64,000 bases of DNA from Acarospora socialis (lineage: Eukaryota; Ascomycota; Lecanoromycetes; Acarosporales; Acarosporaceae): the NCBI GenBank assembly GCA_025617375.2, contig JAMYGW020000020.1, forward strand, positions 1-64,000, written 5' to 3'. Under the pieces are notes generated by a model. It worked only from the letters and a program-made list of their open reading frames with translations. It searched no databases and was not told where the DNA came from. The translations under genes were made by a program, and so were the position numbers. How positions within the stretch are numbered: position 1 is the stretch's first letter; every line of letters starts with the position of its first letter. Below are positions 22,160-31,213 of this stretch, piece after piece.

Positions 22160-22491
22160 ACTTGCTCAGAGCGGGATAAATCAATAGTGTGTAAAGGTTG
22201 GAACAATTTTGTCTTCTCAGGATGAACTTGTCTTTTACTTATAGGCATTAGGTATACAATCCCAGTGCACGTTACAAGATACCTACTCCGTGTGGCGCAA
22301 GTCTATTGGCCAGTACTTGTTATTATTGTAATGTGTAGAGCTCCGGGCACTTGTTGTGCCAACTGGCCTGAAACGAGATTGCCTGCAGGGGAAGTCGCTT
22401 GTCCTCTTCCTAAATATAGACCAAGATTGACGAACCTACTCGTACTCTGCTTCAATAATGCTTGCGGATTGCAACACCACTCTGGGACAAG

Positions 22492-23457
22492 ATGCCGGAC
22501 ACAACACCTAACCTTGAGTTCCCTCATCCTCACATCCACCATCTGGAGATAGACCGTCTGCAGATGAATGTGCATTCTACTCGACCATTTTTCGCTGAAT
22601 CGCCCCCGCCCTTGCCTTCTATAACGTTCCCGAATGTGATGACGCCGATCGAGTACTGGACAATGCTTGCAAAAGATCAATTGATGGTTTTATTACAGCC
22701 TGGCGACAAACGATACATGTACCAACGGGCAATCAATGATTGGGAAACAGAAAAATTCGAAGCCGAATCCTGGATTGACCTGATACATGTCTTGTGTGCA
22801 GGGCAACATGTGGATAGAGTTAGCTTGGACCGTCTCTGGACAGAGCTCAATTTAAATGAATTGGAATGTTCAGGTCCCCGCTGGCATGAGCAACGTCGGG
22901 CCTGGAGACTCGCCCTCGATTTGCTTGGATATTATACTCAGGCTAGAGAATTCGAATGCGCATACAAGACCTTCAGGAACATAGTCGAATCATTGAATCC
23001 TCTACCCCATCTGGGAGGCGCCAGTCCAGCAACATGCAAACCAGAGCCCTGGGATTCCGACGAAAGTCCAAGGCTACAAGAATACATGTTGCGGCTCCAG
23101 CTCGCGCTTGGCAATCGCGCCAAGGCAGAAGCCCTATCTCGCATTTGGTACCGTTCTTGCGATCAGTCTGGGAATATATGTGACCCACCATCACAGCTGA
23201 CACCATGTGAAAGATTACCAAAAAAAAAGCGCACGCAACTAAAAAACCTTTTCCGCCGTGTTCGGCAATTAGCCTGTCCGGGATGGCGAAACACAACTGG
23301 TGGTCCCTCCATAAAGCCTCGAAGAAGTGCCAGACTTGTAGAGCGGAGGTCCAGGCAGGCAACACCTCGAAAAAGTGCCAGACTCGCTGAGCTGGCCGAG
23401 AGCAAGCGTCAACCACGTAGGTCTCCATCACATTTTCCGATGGCACTCTCCTGCTAA
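22492..23457 (+). CDS. hypothetical protein with basic SARL repeat tail
   Basis: A 321-aa frame from ATG at 22492, starting 333 bases from the divergent FHA-pseudokinase gene, so the two may share a control region. The body has tryptophan-rich helical segments (IEYWTMLAKDQLMVLL, RWHEQRRAWRLALDLLGYY). The C-terminus is strongly basic, with a duplicated motif (KPRRSARLVERRS and TPRKSARLAELAES) preceded by KKKRTQLKNLFRRVRQ. The tail suggests nuclear localisation or nucleic-acid binding. No known domain recognised; no breaks. Confidence 0.55.
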   Translation: MPDTTPNLEFPHPHIHHLEIDRLQMNVHSTRPFFAESPPPLPSITFPNVMTPIEYWTMLAKDQLMVLLQPGDKRYMYQRAINDWETEKFEAESWIDLIHVLCAGQHVDRVSLDRLWTELNLNELECSGPRWHEQRRAWRLALDLLGYYTQAREFECAYKTFRNIVESLNPLPHLGGASPATCKPEPWDSDESPRLQEYMLRLQLALGNRAKAEALSRIWYRSCDQSGNICDPPSQLTPCERLPKKKRTQLKNLFRRVRQLACPGWRNTTGGPSIKPRRSARLVERRSRQATPRKSARLAELAESKRQPRRSPSHFPMALSC

Positions 23458-23699
23458 TTATGCGGCCATCAGCTTCCAATCTGTAACGTCATGTCACTTT
23501 TTCGTGGGTTGAAGGAAGAAAACTCTCCATAAGGGGTATGGTCTAATTGGGGAATTCAGCCTGAAAGAAAGGGTTAGGCGTTGAAAACTAACATGCATGG
23601 GGTTCGGGTGTGTAACACAAATTTGGAGAATGCCGGCCCGTCCTGGCAGGATACTCGTTCCTCAAAGATACTATAGCTCTACGGGAATTCCTTGAAGAT

Positions 23700-24405
23700 T
23701 TTCAGAGGTAGCAAATGGCATATTGAAGGTGTGGGCCGATAGTCGCAAGAAAGCTTTTGGGGTTGCCGACAAGAACAGCCAAACAACCTGGCAGAAGCAG
23801 GGCCTGTGGAACTTCATCAGGGACGCAAATTCTCTAACAGTCGATCAACTCGACTACACAATACCTCTATCACAGGGCGATCCCACATTAGACGGCAATG
23901 CCAGAGGTTATGTTAGCTGGATTGTTACCATGGTGAGGCTTATGGAGACGATTTCTGAATGCTTCGAGGGTCCACCCGATGAGACACCGGCGACGCTATG
24001 CGGAAGAACGTACGAGGACTGGAATAGGGCTTACGAGCTTATGCGTGCCTACTGGCGATACCACTCCGAAGTGCGGAAAGCACCGTCTCAAAAGAGAACG
24101 AGAAGCGGCAGACAAAAAAGGCCGAAGAACCATTATTCCTCCAGGATTCTGACTAAGCAGGAGTAACGACTGAGGAGGAAGCTAAGTTGACTGCAGTCAA
24201 CTTGGGCAATCACTTGGAGGGCTATGATGAAGCATCGGAAAATGATGAGGAGGAATTGAGTGAAGTCGTCAACACGGCTACTGTGCATCAGTCCCTCGAA
24301 TTTGATGACCAGTTTCAGAAGTCTTTCCAGCAGATACCTGCCCGCCTAGAGACCGTCGACAAACCAAATTATCGACCGCGTCTCGACTACCCCAACCAAG
24401 TTTGA
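23700..24405 (+). CDS. hypothetical gene, probably multi-exon
   Basis: Frame 23723-24166 (VANGILKVWADSRKKAFGVA ... ending near QKRTRSGRQ) has no ATG, so it needs an upstream exon. A second acidic frame runs 24150-24405 (TTEEEAKLTAVNLG ... LDYPNQV). A GACTAAGCAG acceptor-like site at about 24154-24163 could join them by splicing. Features are helices with Trp/Arg and a low-complexity basic-to-acidic switch. No family recognised. The bases 24186-24206 are identical to a palindrome-bearing piece of LTR family A. Confidence 0.35.
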
Positions 24406-24437
24406 CTTTTCTCCTTTATTGGCCGTTACACTAAGTC

Positions 24438-24821
24438 ATGTTCCCTCTTACAGAGGATGTGGCCTTGGACAGTGCTGCTCCGGTCACATCTGAGATCACC
24501 GAGCAGACCCGTGCCAGTGGAGTTGAGAACACCAGAGCTGATGAAGGAATGTTGTTCCCTGTGTCCTTACAGCCAAGCACTGTCAAAGTGGACTTTTGCG
24601 AACCTATACATTTCGCTGGCAGCTCTGAATTCTCAACAAACCCTTTCACCCTCACTCTTACCAATAACGCAAAGCAAAATAAGACCAGATCAAAAATCAT
24701 GGCTACCAAACCGAACACCAAAGACTACGCTCTCCCACCCTCATGCATCAACGTGGACGAGAATGTAGAAGGAGGACTGGTGAAAAATCCTGAACCGCTT
24801 TGCCTCTCACTCGCCGAGTGA
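24438..24821 (+). CDS. hypothetical ORF, 127 aa
   Basis: ATG at 24438 (MFPLTEDVALDSAAPVTSEI), mixed polar composition, and a lysine/asparagine-rich middle (NNAKQNKTRSKIM). It may be another exon of the preceding gene or a separate small gene. No domain. Confidence 0.3.
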   Translation: MFPLTEDVALDSAAPVTSEITEQTRASGVENTRADEGMLFPVSLQPSTVKVDFCEPIHFAGSSEFSTNPFTLTLTNNAKQNKTRSKIMATKPNTKDYALPPSCINVDENVEGGLVKNPEPLCLSLAE

Positions 24822-25017
24822 GTGCTGCTGTATAACCAGGAGATTCTGTTCTTACAGGGCAGGAGATCTTGCAGGGCTTGGCTAAGTGAGTGAGAAAGAT
24901 GTTCTCGTAGTGTCTTGCTTCACTCCTCGACCCTCCCAATCTCATCCGATCCCTTACGCCTATATCTGCAACTTCATTAAGTCCGTTTGATACCAAGCGA
25001 ACACTCCAAACACCAAT

Positions 25018-25209
25018 ATGACCTCGAGCGGCGGCTTCGTCAAAGTCCCCACCGATGAGGAGGAAGAGCGTATGCGTAAGGCAGCGGAAGACTCTCAGAA
25101 GCGCCGGGAGGAGGCTGAAAAGAAGCAGGAGATGGAGGAGCTGACGAATAAGGCCGGAGAGGATTCTCAGAAGCGCAGGGACGCCGGAGGCGGCAGCGGT
25201 GCCGCGTGA
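25018..25209 (+). CDS. small charged coiled-coil protein
   Basis: A 63-aa frame with a good start context (CACCAATATGACC). The middle is a charged helix with a repeated segment EDSQKRR (EEEERMRKAAEDSQKRREEA and AGEDSQKRRDAG), and the end is GGGSGAA. Such small highly charged helical proteins are common in ascomycetes. Function unknown. Confidence 0.5.
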   Translation: MTSSGGFVKVPTDEEEERMRKAAEDSQKRREEAEKKQEMEELTNKAGEDSQKRRDAGGGSGAA

Positions 25210-25586
25210 GGTACTACCACCACTTAAGACGCCGAGTTGTGCCCAGTGTGCTTCCGAAACTCAATCCATCTATGTAGGTTGAAAGCTCTAGCAGGGTTTC
25301 AGGGTACCTCGTGCGGAAAGAGATTGGGTCAACTGGTTTCTCGTAATCGCCAGGCACGCTTGTTTTCTTTGAGGTGGGGGAGCGCTTTTGAAGGGAAGTA
25401 TTGATTGGGTATGATACTTGACAACTCCACTCATATATGTATACCTATTAATAGAACAAGGCAGAACAGTCCTTGTCGCGCGCCTTATCATCAACTTGTT
25501 CACGTAGTTGCTAGTCACTCATTTTGGTTTTTAGTAGTTGAATAAACAAAGGAACATTGATCTAAGATGATATACAGAAACTCTAC

Positions 25587-26960
25587 TCATTCGCTGCCTC
25601 TCTTAGAAAAACGAGTAGCACACTCCGCTTTGTATGCCTTCAACTGCTCCATCTTCATCTGTTTTATTGACTCCATCCCTGCCCACGTCTTATCATCAAG
25701 CGACTCAACAGTAACACTGCCGTCATGTAGTGCGGCCCAATAGACGGCGTCCACATCAAAACTCTTCCTTATTCCATAATTGAACCAGAAACGCCTAGTC
25801 CTCCACGAGTCACGCATCCGGGTAGAAAGAGGTGGCCCACCGGGTTGCTTCCCCCTTGATCTTGATTTCGCTTCAACTCGTTCCAAGGCTCGCAGGAACT
25901 GCTCCATTTTGGGCTCATAGCGGGCCAAGAATTCTTCCATAGTGCGGCGTTCAAGCCACATGTCTGGCTCTAACAACAGCAGCCACCAGGGCGGGTCGTA
26001 TGCGAACTGGGCCGGCATGGTGTTTGTAAACTCGAAATCTAGTAAAGCGGTAATCTGGAGGGTTTTCGGGTCCGTGAGCATGTTCGAAGGTTGCAAGTCG
26101 TCACAGAAGGGTTTGAACGGACCAGCGTCTTCGATGCAGTACCGTGGGATGAGCTGCTTGAATCAATGACGGGCGATAAACCGCTTCTGAGCGTCTTCCG
26201 GGTTATCGGCAAGGTTGCGCTGGGTCCGAAGGTGAATCAGGTGTTCGTTCGCGAGATTATGGAAGTATTCGCTTACAGATGCAAATTGCGCCGTAGAAAA
26301 TTTATCGATAGGGTAGCCTGAGACAGTCGCCAACTCGTTCATGTTGTATGTTAGGGGCCTCCCGGTAACAGACCATGTATTCGAAGCAGGGTCCTCTGAG
26401 ATGGCTCCAACTCTGGTGAAATCAAGCTCAGAAAGCTGAACCATGTAATCGGCGATTTGATCATAGACAATGTCTAGTGTGGTGTTATCGTTGTCTGGAT
26501 TCTGAACCACATCCTCTTGGTTGTTTTCAGTCGGTTGCTTCAAGATAGTTGACAACCGCTTTCCATTGACATAATCCATGGTGATGAATGGCCCTAGTTG
26601 TTGTGGGCTCTCCTCAGTTGAACCCCAGCTGATCACATGAGGGAGAGGAATGGTGGTGTTTTGGCTGAGGTATTCCATGAACTGGACCTCGTTCGCAACC
26701 TTTTCGTCCCTAAGAGCAAGAGCTGTGTGTCCCGGTTTTGGGAACCGAATAATGGCGTTCGGTTCTCCATCACTGAATCTGATGCAGATGCTGAGGTTGA
26801 AGGAACCCTTGAGGTAACGAAGAAACTCTCCGGCTTTACTTCCCTCCCGGCGTCCAGCGACAAAAGTTACTATTTCATCTCTTAAAGCGGAGATCTTTTC
26901 CAACCAAGCCTTCCATTCATTATCACCGTCGGTCTCAGCTATCTCGTCGAAAACAGTCAT
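25587..26960 (-). pseudogene. APH-type phosphotransferase, one in-frame TGA
   Basis: A single minus-strand frame of 458 codons from ATG at 26960, interrupted only by TGA at 26163-26165 (codon 266). The fold is aminoglycoside-phosphotransferase-like (protein-kinase-like): an N-lobe with AIIRFPKPG, NEVQFMEYLSQNTTIPLPHV and GPFITMDYVNGKRL; then the catalytic loop FCDDLQPSNML (Asp and Asn kept, His replaced) and the metal-binding LLDFEFT. The stop sits in RFIARH-stop-FKQLIPRYC just before the catalytic loop, where related proteins often carry Arg. CGA to TGA is a single CpG transition. Fungal members phosphorylate unknown small molecules. It is either a very young pseudogene, a read-through gene or an allele/sequence error. 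Confidence 0.72.
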
Positions 26961-28391
26961 TTCCACAGCAGTATTGAGCCGACTGGTGGCATGGTTGGGT
27001 GAGGATGTCTTCTGTTGAAGCGTGTTGAGGAATCAGGATATAACTAGATAAGGTAAGATCTATACTCTTGGCGCGTGGCTCATTAGCGGCAATGCAGCTT
27101 CCAAGTTTCACTGGAGCACCCTCATCCAATCAATCATAGCCGCACACCTTAGACCTTAACGCGCGCTCTTCTAATAGATGATTTCCAGCTTCGGCAGTCC
27201 TCAAGCACTCTAGCAACAATACAGTTCAGCTCACGCTCCGGTGTACTAGTGCGAAACTTGTGATTGTTTGACAGCCAGCAATCCCTCGATCAGCGTCTCA
27301 ATTCCCTAGCTCACGTTTTTGAAGGTGACGAGTGCGATCGATCATTTGGCGCTCAGCAGTCCCTCGAGCGAGCAGCACCTCCAATCACCGCGCCACAATT
27401 CGTACACGCGATCATATCTTTAAATACGTAACTGAGGTTGGTAGCGGAAAGGGATTTGGCTTGAGGGCAGGCAGGCGCAATACTAAACATTTCTCGATAA
27501 TGGATTTAATATTCCTTTGCGACTTGGCTTTTACTAGTTCCGACTGAAACCTTCTCCACAGAAAATCTGCCCTGCTAGCTGAGATTAACTTCATGGTTGC
27601 TTTTGAGGTCGCTCAGCCGCGACATCAGTCTTGCTCGTTCTTATTCATATGCCGTGCAGAGAGACTTGAAGCATTTTCCTCTCCTTCTTCTCTTTTCCCT
27701 GCCCGTCTTCTCAGCATACACTTTCCCTGCCCACCATCACAACACCGCCAACATCCTTCACCCGATGATTTTGGCTCGTCACACCCTGCCGCTTCTCCCA
27801 CCACATTGCGCCCCAGATTGTGCCTGGTCGACCTTACGCCGGCCCCGCTCGTCAAAGCGTAGGCGTGGCACGTACGCGGTGGGGAGGTGGGTGTTCCCAA
27901 GCGGGTGCGGGTTCCTGGGCCGATGGAGGAGGTATTACTGGGTTCATTGTCACGGGATCGAGGAGGAGAATGAGCTTGGAGGGAACAGAGCCGCGGTCAG
28001 TGGGGAAGGGATGCGGCGCAAAATCGATGGGGTGGTCAACCTGACCCTGCCCAACCCGGTCCGCTGCTCGGCCCGCACAGGACTTCTGGACAGGGCCCGG
28101 GCTGGGCTGAAATGTTTACCTTGAAGATCGCCATTCCTAATCGCGACGGGTTCTTTCTATACCTACCTTTGCGCCTGCTTTCTTTCGTCTTACTTGTCTC
28201 GCGTATACTATTATTATACCTTGATATCTGAATACCTTGATATATATCTGAGCAACCTTTACTGCTTGGCAGTCTAACTGGCGTCTTTAAATATCAATAA
28301 TTGGAACATCAAGACGGGAGCAAAAGCATTAAGGTATAAGCCCAAGTGTATAATTCAGTTGATATCTATAGTATGCCCCATCACACTATCT
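26961..28391. other. intergenic
   Basis: Several overlapping frames occur at 27590-28125, but none has a domain or a splice structure that I can support. A run with CTCGAGCGAGCAG-like motifs at 27230-27400 is not a clear repeat. Confidence 0.35.
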
Positions 28392-28821
28392 TCATGCACC
28401 AAGATACGTACAGGCCAGACAAAGGCACCCTTCTTTCTTCAATTGATCTACCATCTCAGGGTGATATCTCCAGAAGTCATCAGAGACCTTGCCAAGCAAT
28501 TCACCTGGCGGCTCAACATACCCCCAGTACCGATTGAACGCTTCCTCTTCCTCGAGGTCCTCTGCTTTGAGTCCTTCGGGAGACTCCCCTCTTCTCTCAC
28601 TTAAGGATTCTGAGCAATGGTCTGACTCATCTTGCGTAGACAGTTGGTGACGCGACCCGTCTGCCTGTGTTGACTTTATTGGTGGAGCTTGCCGTAAAGG
28701 TTGTGATCTCGCTCTGCTCTTCTCACTTCCACGCAAAATTGCCTCAGGATCTGCTACAGGGGTCTGCAAGGACGTTTTATCTGGGCTTGACCGGAGAGTG
28801 GGCTTATAACTGCTAGTAGAC
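28392..28821 (-). CDS. hypothetical acidic protein, terminal exon
   Basis: The exon starts after an AGCTAAT...TTATAG acceptor near 28822 and reads TSSYKPTLRSSPDKTSLQTP..., a Ser/Arg/Pro-rich part, then an acidic end (SPEGLKAEDLEEEEAFNRYW) and a final cysteine pair (CLCLACTYLGA). The upstream exon was not securely found. No family recognised. Confidence 0.35.
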
Positions 28822-29244
28822 TATAAGATATTAGCTGATACACGTACAGAGCAAACGCTGAGAACAACAGGGCTCTGCAGCCGGTACGAGTGTGACGGCT
28901 CTCAGACCTATGGATGCCAAATTTTGGGTGGACGTGGTCGTGGTGATTAGCAATACTCAGCGGGAAGGAGAAAGAGGAGAAAGTGCATGGACACATAGTA
29001 ATTTTGTAGATTGTGAGCACCATTCTCAATTTATGAAGGGTTAGTAGCCTAATATAGCGACTCCAAATTGATTTGATGGCCGGAAGGCGCGCTGACTGGC
29101 AACCGAGATTCTGTCCGACACCTGTCACCAATAAGGAGCATGACGCGAGCCTGAGCTCGAACGAATCACTCCTCTTATTGAGCTCTCCCCCGCTAGGTCG
29201 TACTTCCATCAATGTAAATAGTAAACAAGTGAAAAGACGCGTAA

Positions 29245-29728
29245 CTACTGGGATTTTGAGGTTTTTACATGTGAATTCTCTTTGCCCTTATCTCTTCTTT
29301 GACTGTTGTCATCGTGTAATGTCTCCCCACTCTCCCGGAGAACTTGTCGTGCCTTTTCGTCACAGACCCCCATGTCCTCCTATCAGCCTCACCGCCAGCT
29401 CTGGTATCAGGACGGTGTTGATGTAGTCAGCCACCCCAGTGGTACACAACAGTCGGTCCGTAGATGCCCTTTGACGGAGCTCTGGTCCCAGCTCAGCTAT
29501 GATGTGCTCCGTCCTGAGAGCCGATCAAAGGAATTGACGGATTCACGGTCGAAAGGCCGACTTACATGATCCACTCCGGTCGTTGAGTTTTCTATGCACC
29601 GGGTATCTGCGGCCTTCCTTCTTCGCAACGGCCAACTCCAATTCAGAGCGATAGAACGACGGCAAATCCCCATTCAAGATGGCGGAAGAAAATTTCGCGA
29701 GACGACGGCTTAAGGTGGACATCTTCAT
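29245..29728 (-). pseudogene. RTC4-like domain gene, C-terminal part
   Basis: Exon 1 (29728 to about 29571) reads MSTLSRRLAKFSSAILNG then SFYRSELELAVA and ends with a GTAAGT donor. Exon 2 begins after CTCTCAG and reads TEHIIAELGPELRQR ... VADYINTVLIPELAVRLI. The adjacent frame carries DMGVCDEKARQVLRES to a TAG at 29245-29247. VLIPELAVRLI plus (E)DM.V..EKARQVLRES is the signature of the RTC4-like (restriction of telomere capping 4) domain, common in large fungal families. The two parts of that signature lie in different frames, implying a small indel near 29368. The 5' side ends about 40 bases from a Copia 3' end, which may have interrupted the gene. Confidence 0.55.
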
Positions 29729-29767
29729 TGCTTGATACTTGTATTAAAAGTCTTGATAGTCTTAAGG

Positions 29768-30120
29768 ACTAGAATATTGTACGGGAAGTCGAATCGCGAG
29801 GCCTTATCCACCTCGACTACGACAATATGGCAGCCGACGGCCTTACTAAGCCGCTTCCAACCGTCAAATTCCTACGCTTTATCGACCTTATCGGCCCTCA
29901 CCGTGGACTAACAGAAACCTACCTCACTGTCGCCGGAACGGCCTGAGGGTGTGTGTCAGAAATCCAGGCCTTATCTGCTAGGGATTGAGTTCTGAGTTAT
30001 TTTCTCCTTTGGGCTTAGTGTAACACGCTACGTGTCGTGTAAATGAATAGAATGGAGGACTCCATAGAAAACAACCCACAAGCAAAGACCTCCATGTTTC
30101 ACAATTATTTAAGTCACAAT
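29768..30120 (+). mobile_element. Ty1/Copia retrotransposon 3' end (fossil)
   Basis: A short coding end of the RNase H region with the Copia motif NMAADGLTKPLP, followed by a purine-rich tract and an LTR-like start (TGTGTCAGAAATCC near 29950). The 5' parts are absent, so it is a truncated fossil. The right end of the LTR is not certain. Confidence 0.7.
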
Positions 30121-30280
30121 GACAAGCATCGCGTTCCTTGTAGAATGTAGATATTAAACAAGCACTGGGATTGACTGCTCATTATCGTGGGACGAGGAAA
30201 GAAGAGAATGACTGTCCCCAACGCGAAAGCTAAACTGGAAAACATCACCTAGCCGAGTTGGCCCCATGATCAAATTAGCC

Positions 30281-31213
30281 CTAAAGGTGAGCTATTGCCC
30301 GATACTCGACTTTGACGCCAATATCATCCCCAAGATCCTCCACCTTCACCCCTTCATCCTTTAGCTCTCGAATGAAAATGGCGCGTTTCTCTAAATCATA
30401 ATCAGGGACATCGTAATCAAACACCACCCTCACAGCGTAACAGAACGGGCCTGTTTTTTGACCGAGTGGTGCGGCCAAATCGTAGAAAACGTGGCGAACC
30501 TCGGAAGGAGCCAGTTCTGCCAAAGCTTGATGGAATGGCGTGCGGTCCAGCTTATCGCGGGCCCGTATGCTCTGAGGCGATCTCTCTAGCAAAAGTCTGA
30601 CACACTGTACAAGGGCCTCGACTTCGCCTTTGTAGTCATCGACCCCATCCAGGGGGACATGCTGGACCGCACAGTGCAGAGGGGTGGCGCCGTTCCACAT
30701 CTGGGCTAGGGGATCCATTCCCGAATCCAAAAGGAACCTCAACACTTCACAGTTCCCCCACCGGGCCGCTATGTGCAATGCGGTAGCACCAAGAAGACCA
30801 GGTGTCCCATGGGCTTCGAGTAAAGCATCTTTGGGAACAGTAGCCGACATTGTTGCACCTGCCTCCTTCAACATCCGAAGCGGCATGACAGAACCTAACT
30901 TTGCAGCTAAATGAACGGGATAGTCGCTTTCGTTGTTCGGAATGTCAATGGCGGCTCCACGACGGAGAAGCGTAGCTAGCAACTCGTTGTTGCATTTATC
31001 TTCGTTGAACAGCAGCACCCAATGAATGGCAGTATTACCATAATTGTCAAGTGAGTTAATGCTAGGACGTTTCACAAACTTTTCGTCTGAGTCGTTCATG
31101 GCCCATTGGGCTAGATCGCTTAGGTGGGACTCTCCGTTTCCTCCGGAGGCCCAAACCTCCAAAAACCTTGTGTCCGATTCTGCGGAACTGTGACGAGGTG
31201 TCTGTGAGTTCAT
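30281..31213 (-). CDS. ankyrin-repeat protein
   Basis: A 310-aa single-exon frame from ATG at 31213. At least four ankyrin units are visible: NYGNTAIHWVLLFNEDKCNN, ESDYPVHLAAKLGSVMPLRM, LGATALHIAARWGNCEVLRF and NGATPLHCAVQHVPLDG, with further degenerate ones (KLDRTPFHQALAEL). The C-terminal 60 residues are unique and charged, with a repeated GVKVE. Ankyrin proteins bind partners; no catalytic domain is attached here. The frame is intact. Confidence 0.82.
   Translation of the reverse strand: MNSQTPRHSSAESDTRFLEVWASGGNGESHLSDLAQWAMNDSDEKFVKRPSINSLDNYGNTAIHWVLLFNEDKCNNELLATLLRRGAAIDIPNNESDYPVHLAAKLGSVMPLRMLKEAGATMSATVPKDALLEAHGTPGLLGATALHIAARWGNCEVLRFLLDSGMDPLAQMWNGATPLHCAVQHVPLDGVDDYKGEVEALVQCVRLLLERSPQSIRARDKLDRTPFHQALAELAPSEVRHVFYDLAAPLGQKTGPFCYAVRVVFDYDVPDYDLEKRAIFIRELKDEGVKVEDLGDDIGVKVEYRAIAHL

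Noticed and set aside
27593-28124. 175-codon plus-strand frame
   Set aside because: Overlapped by equally long frames on both strands, low-complexity Arg/Pro/Ser composition, no domain or splice support.
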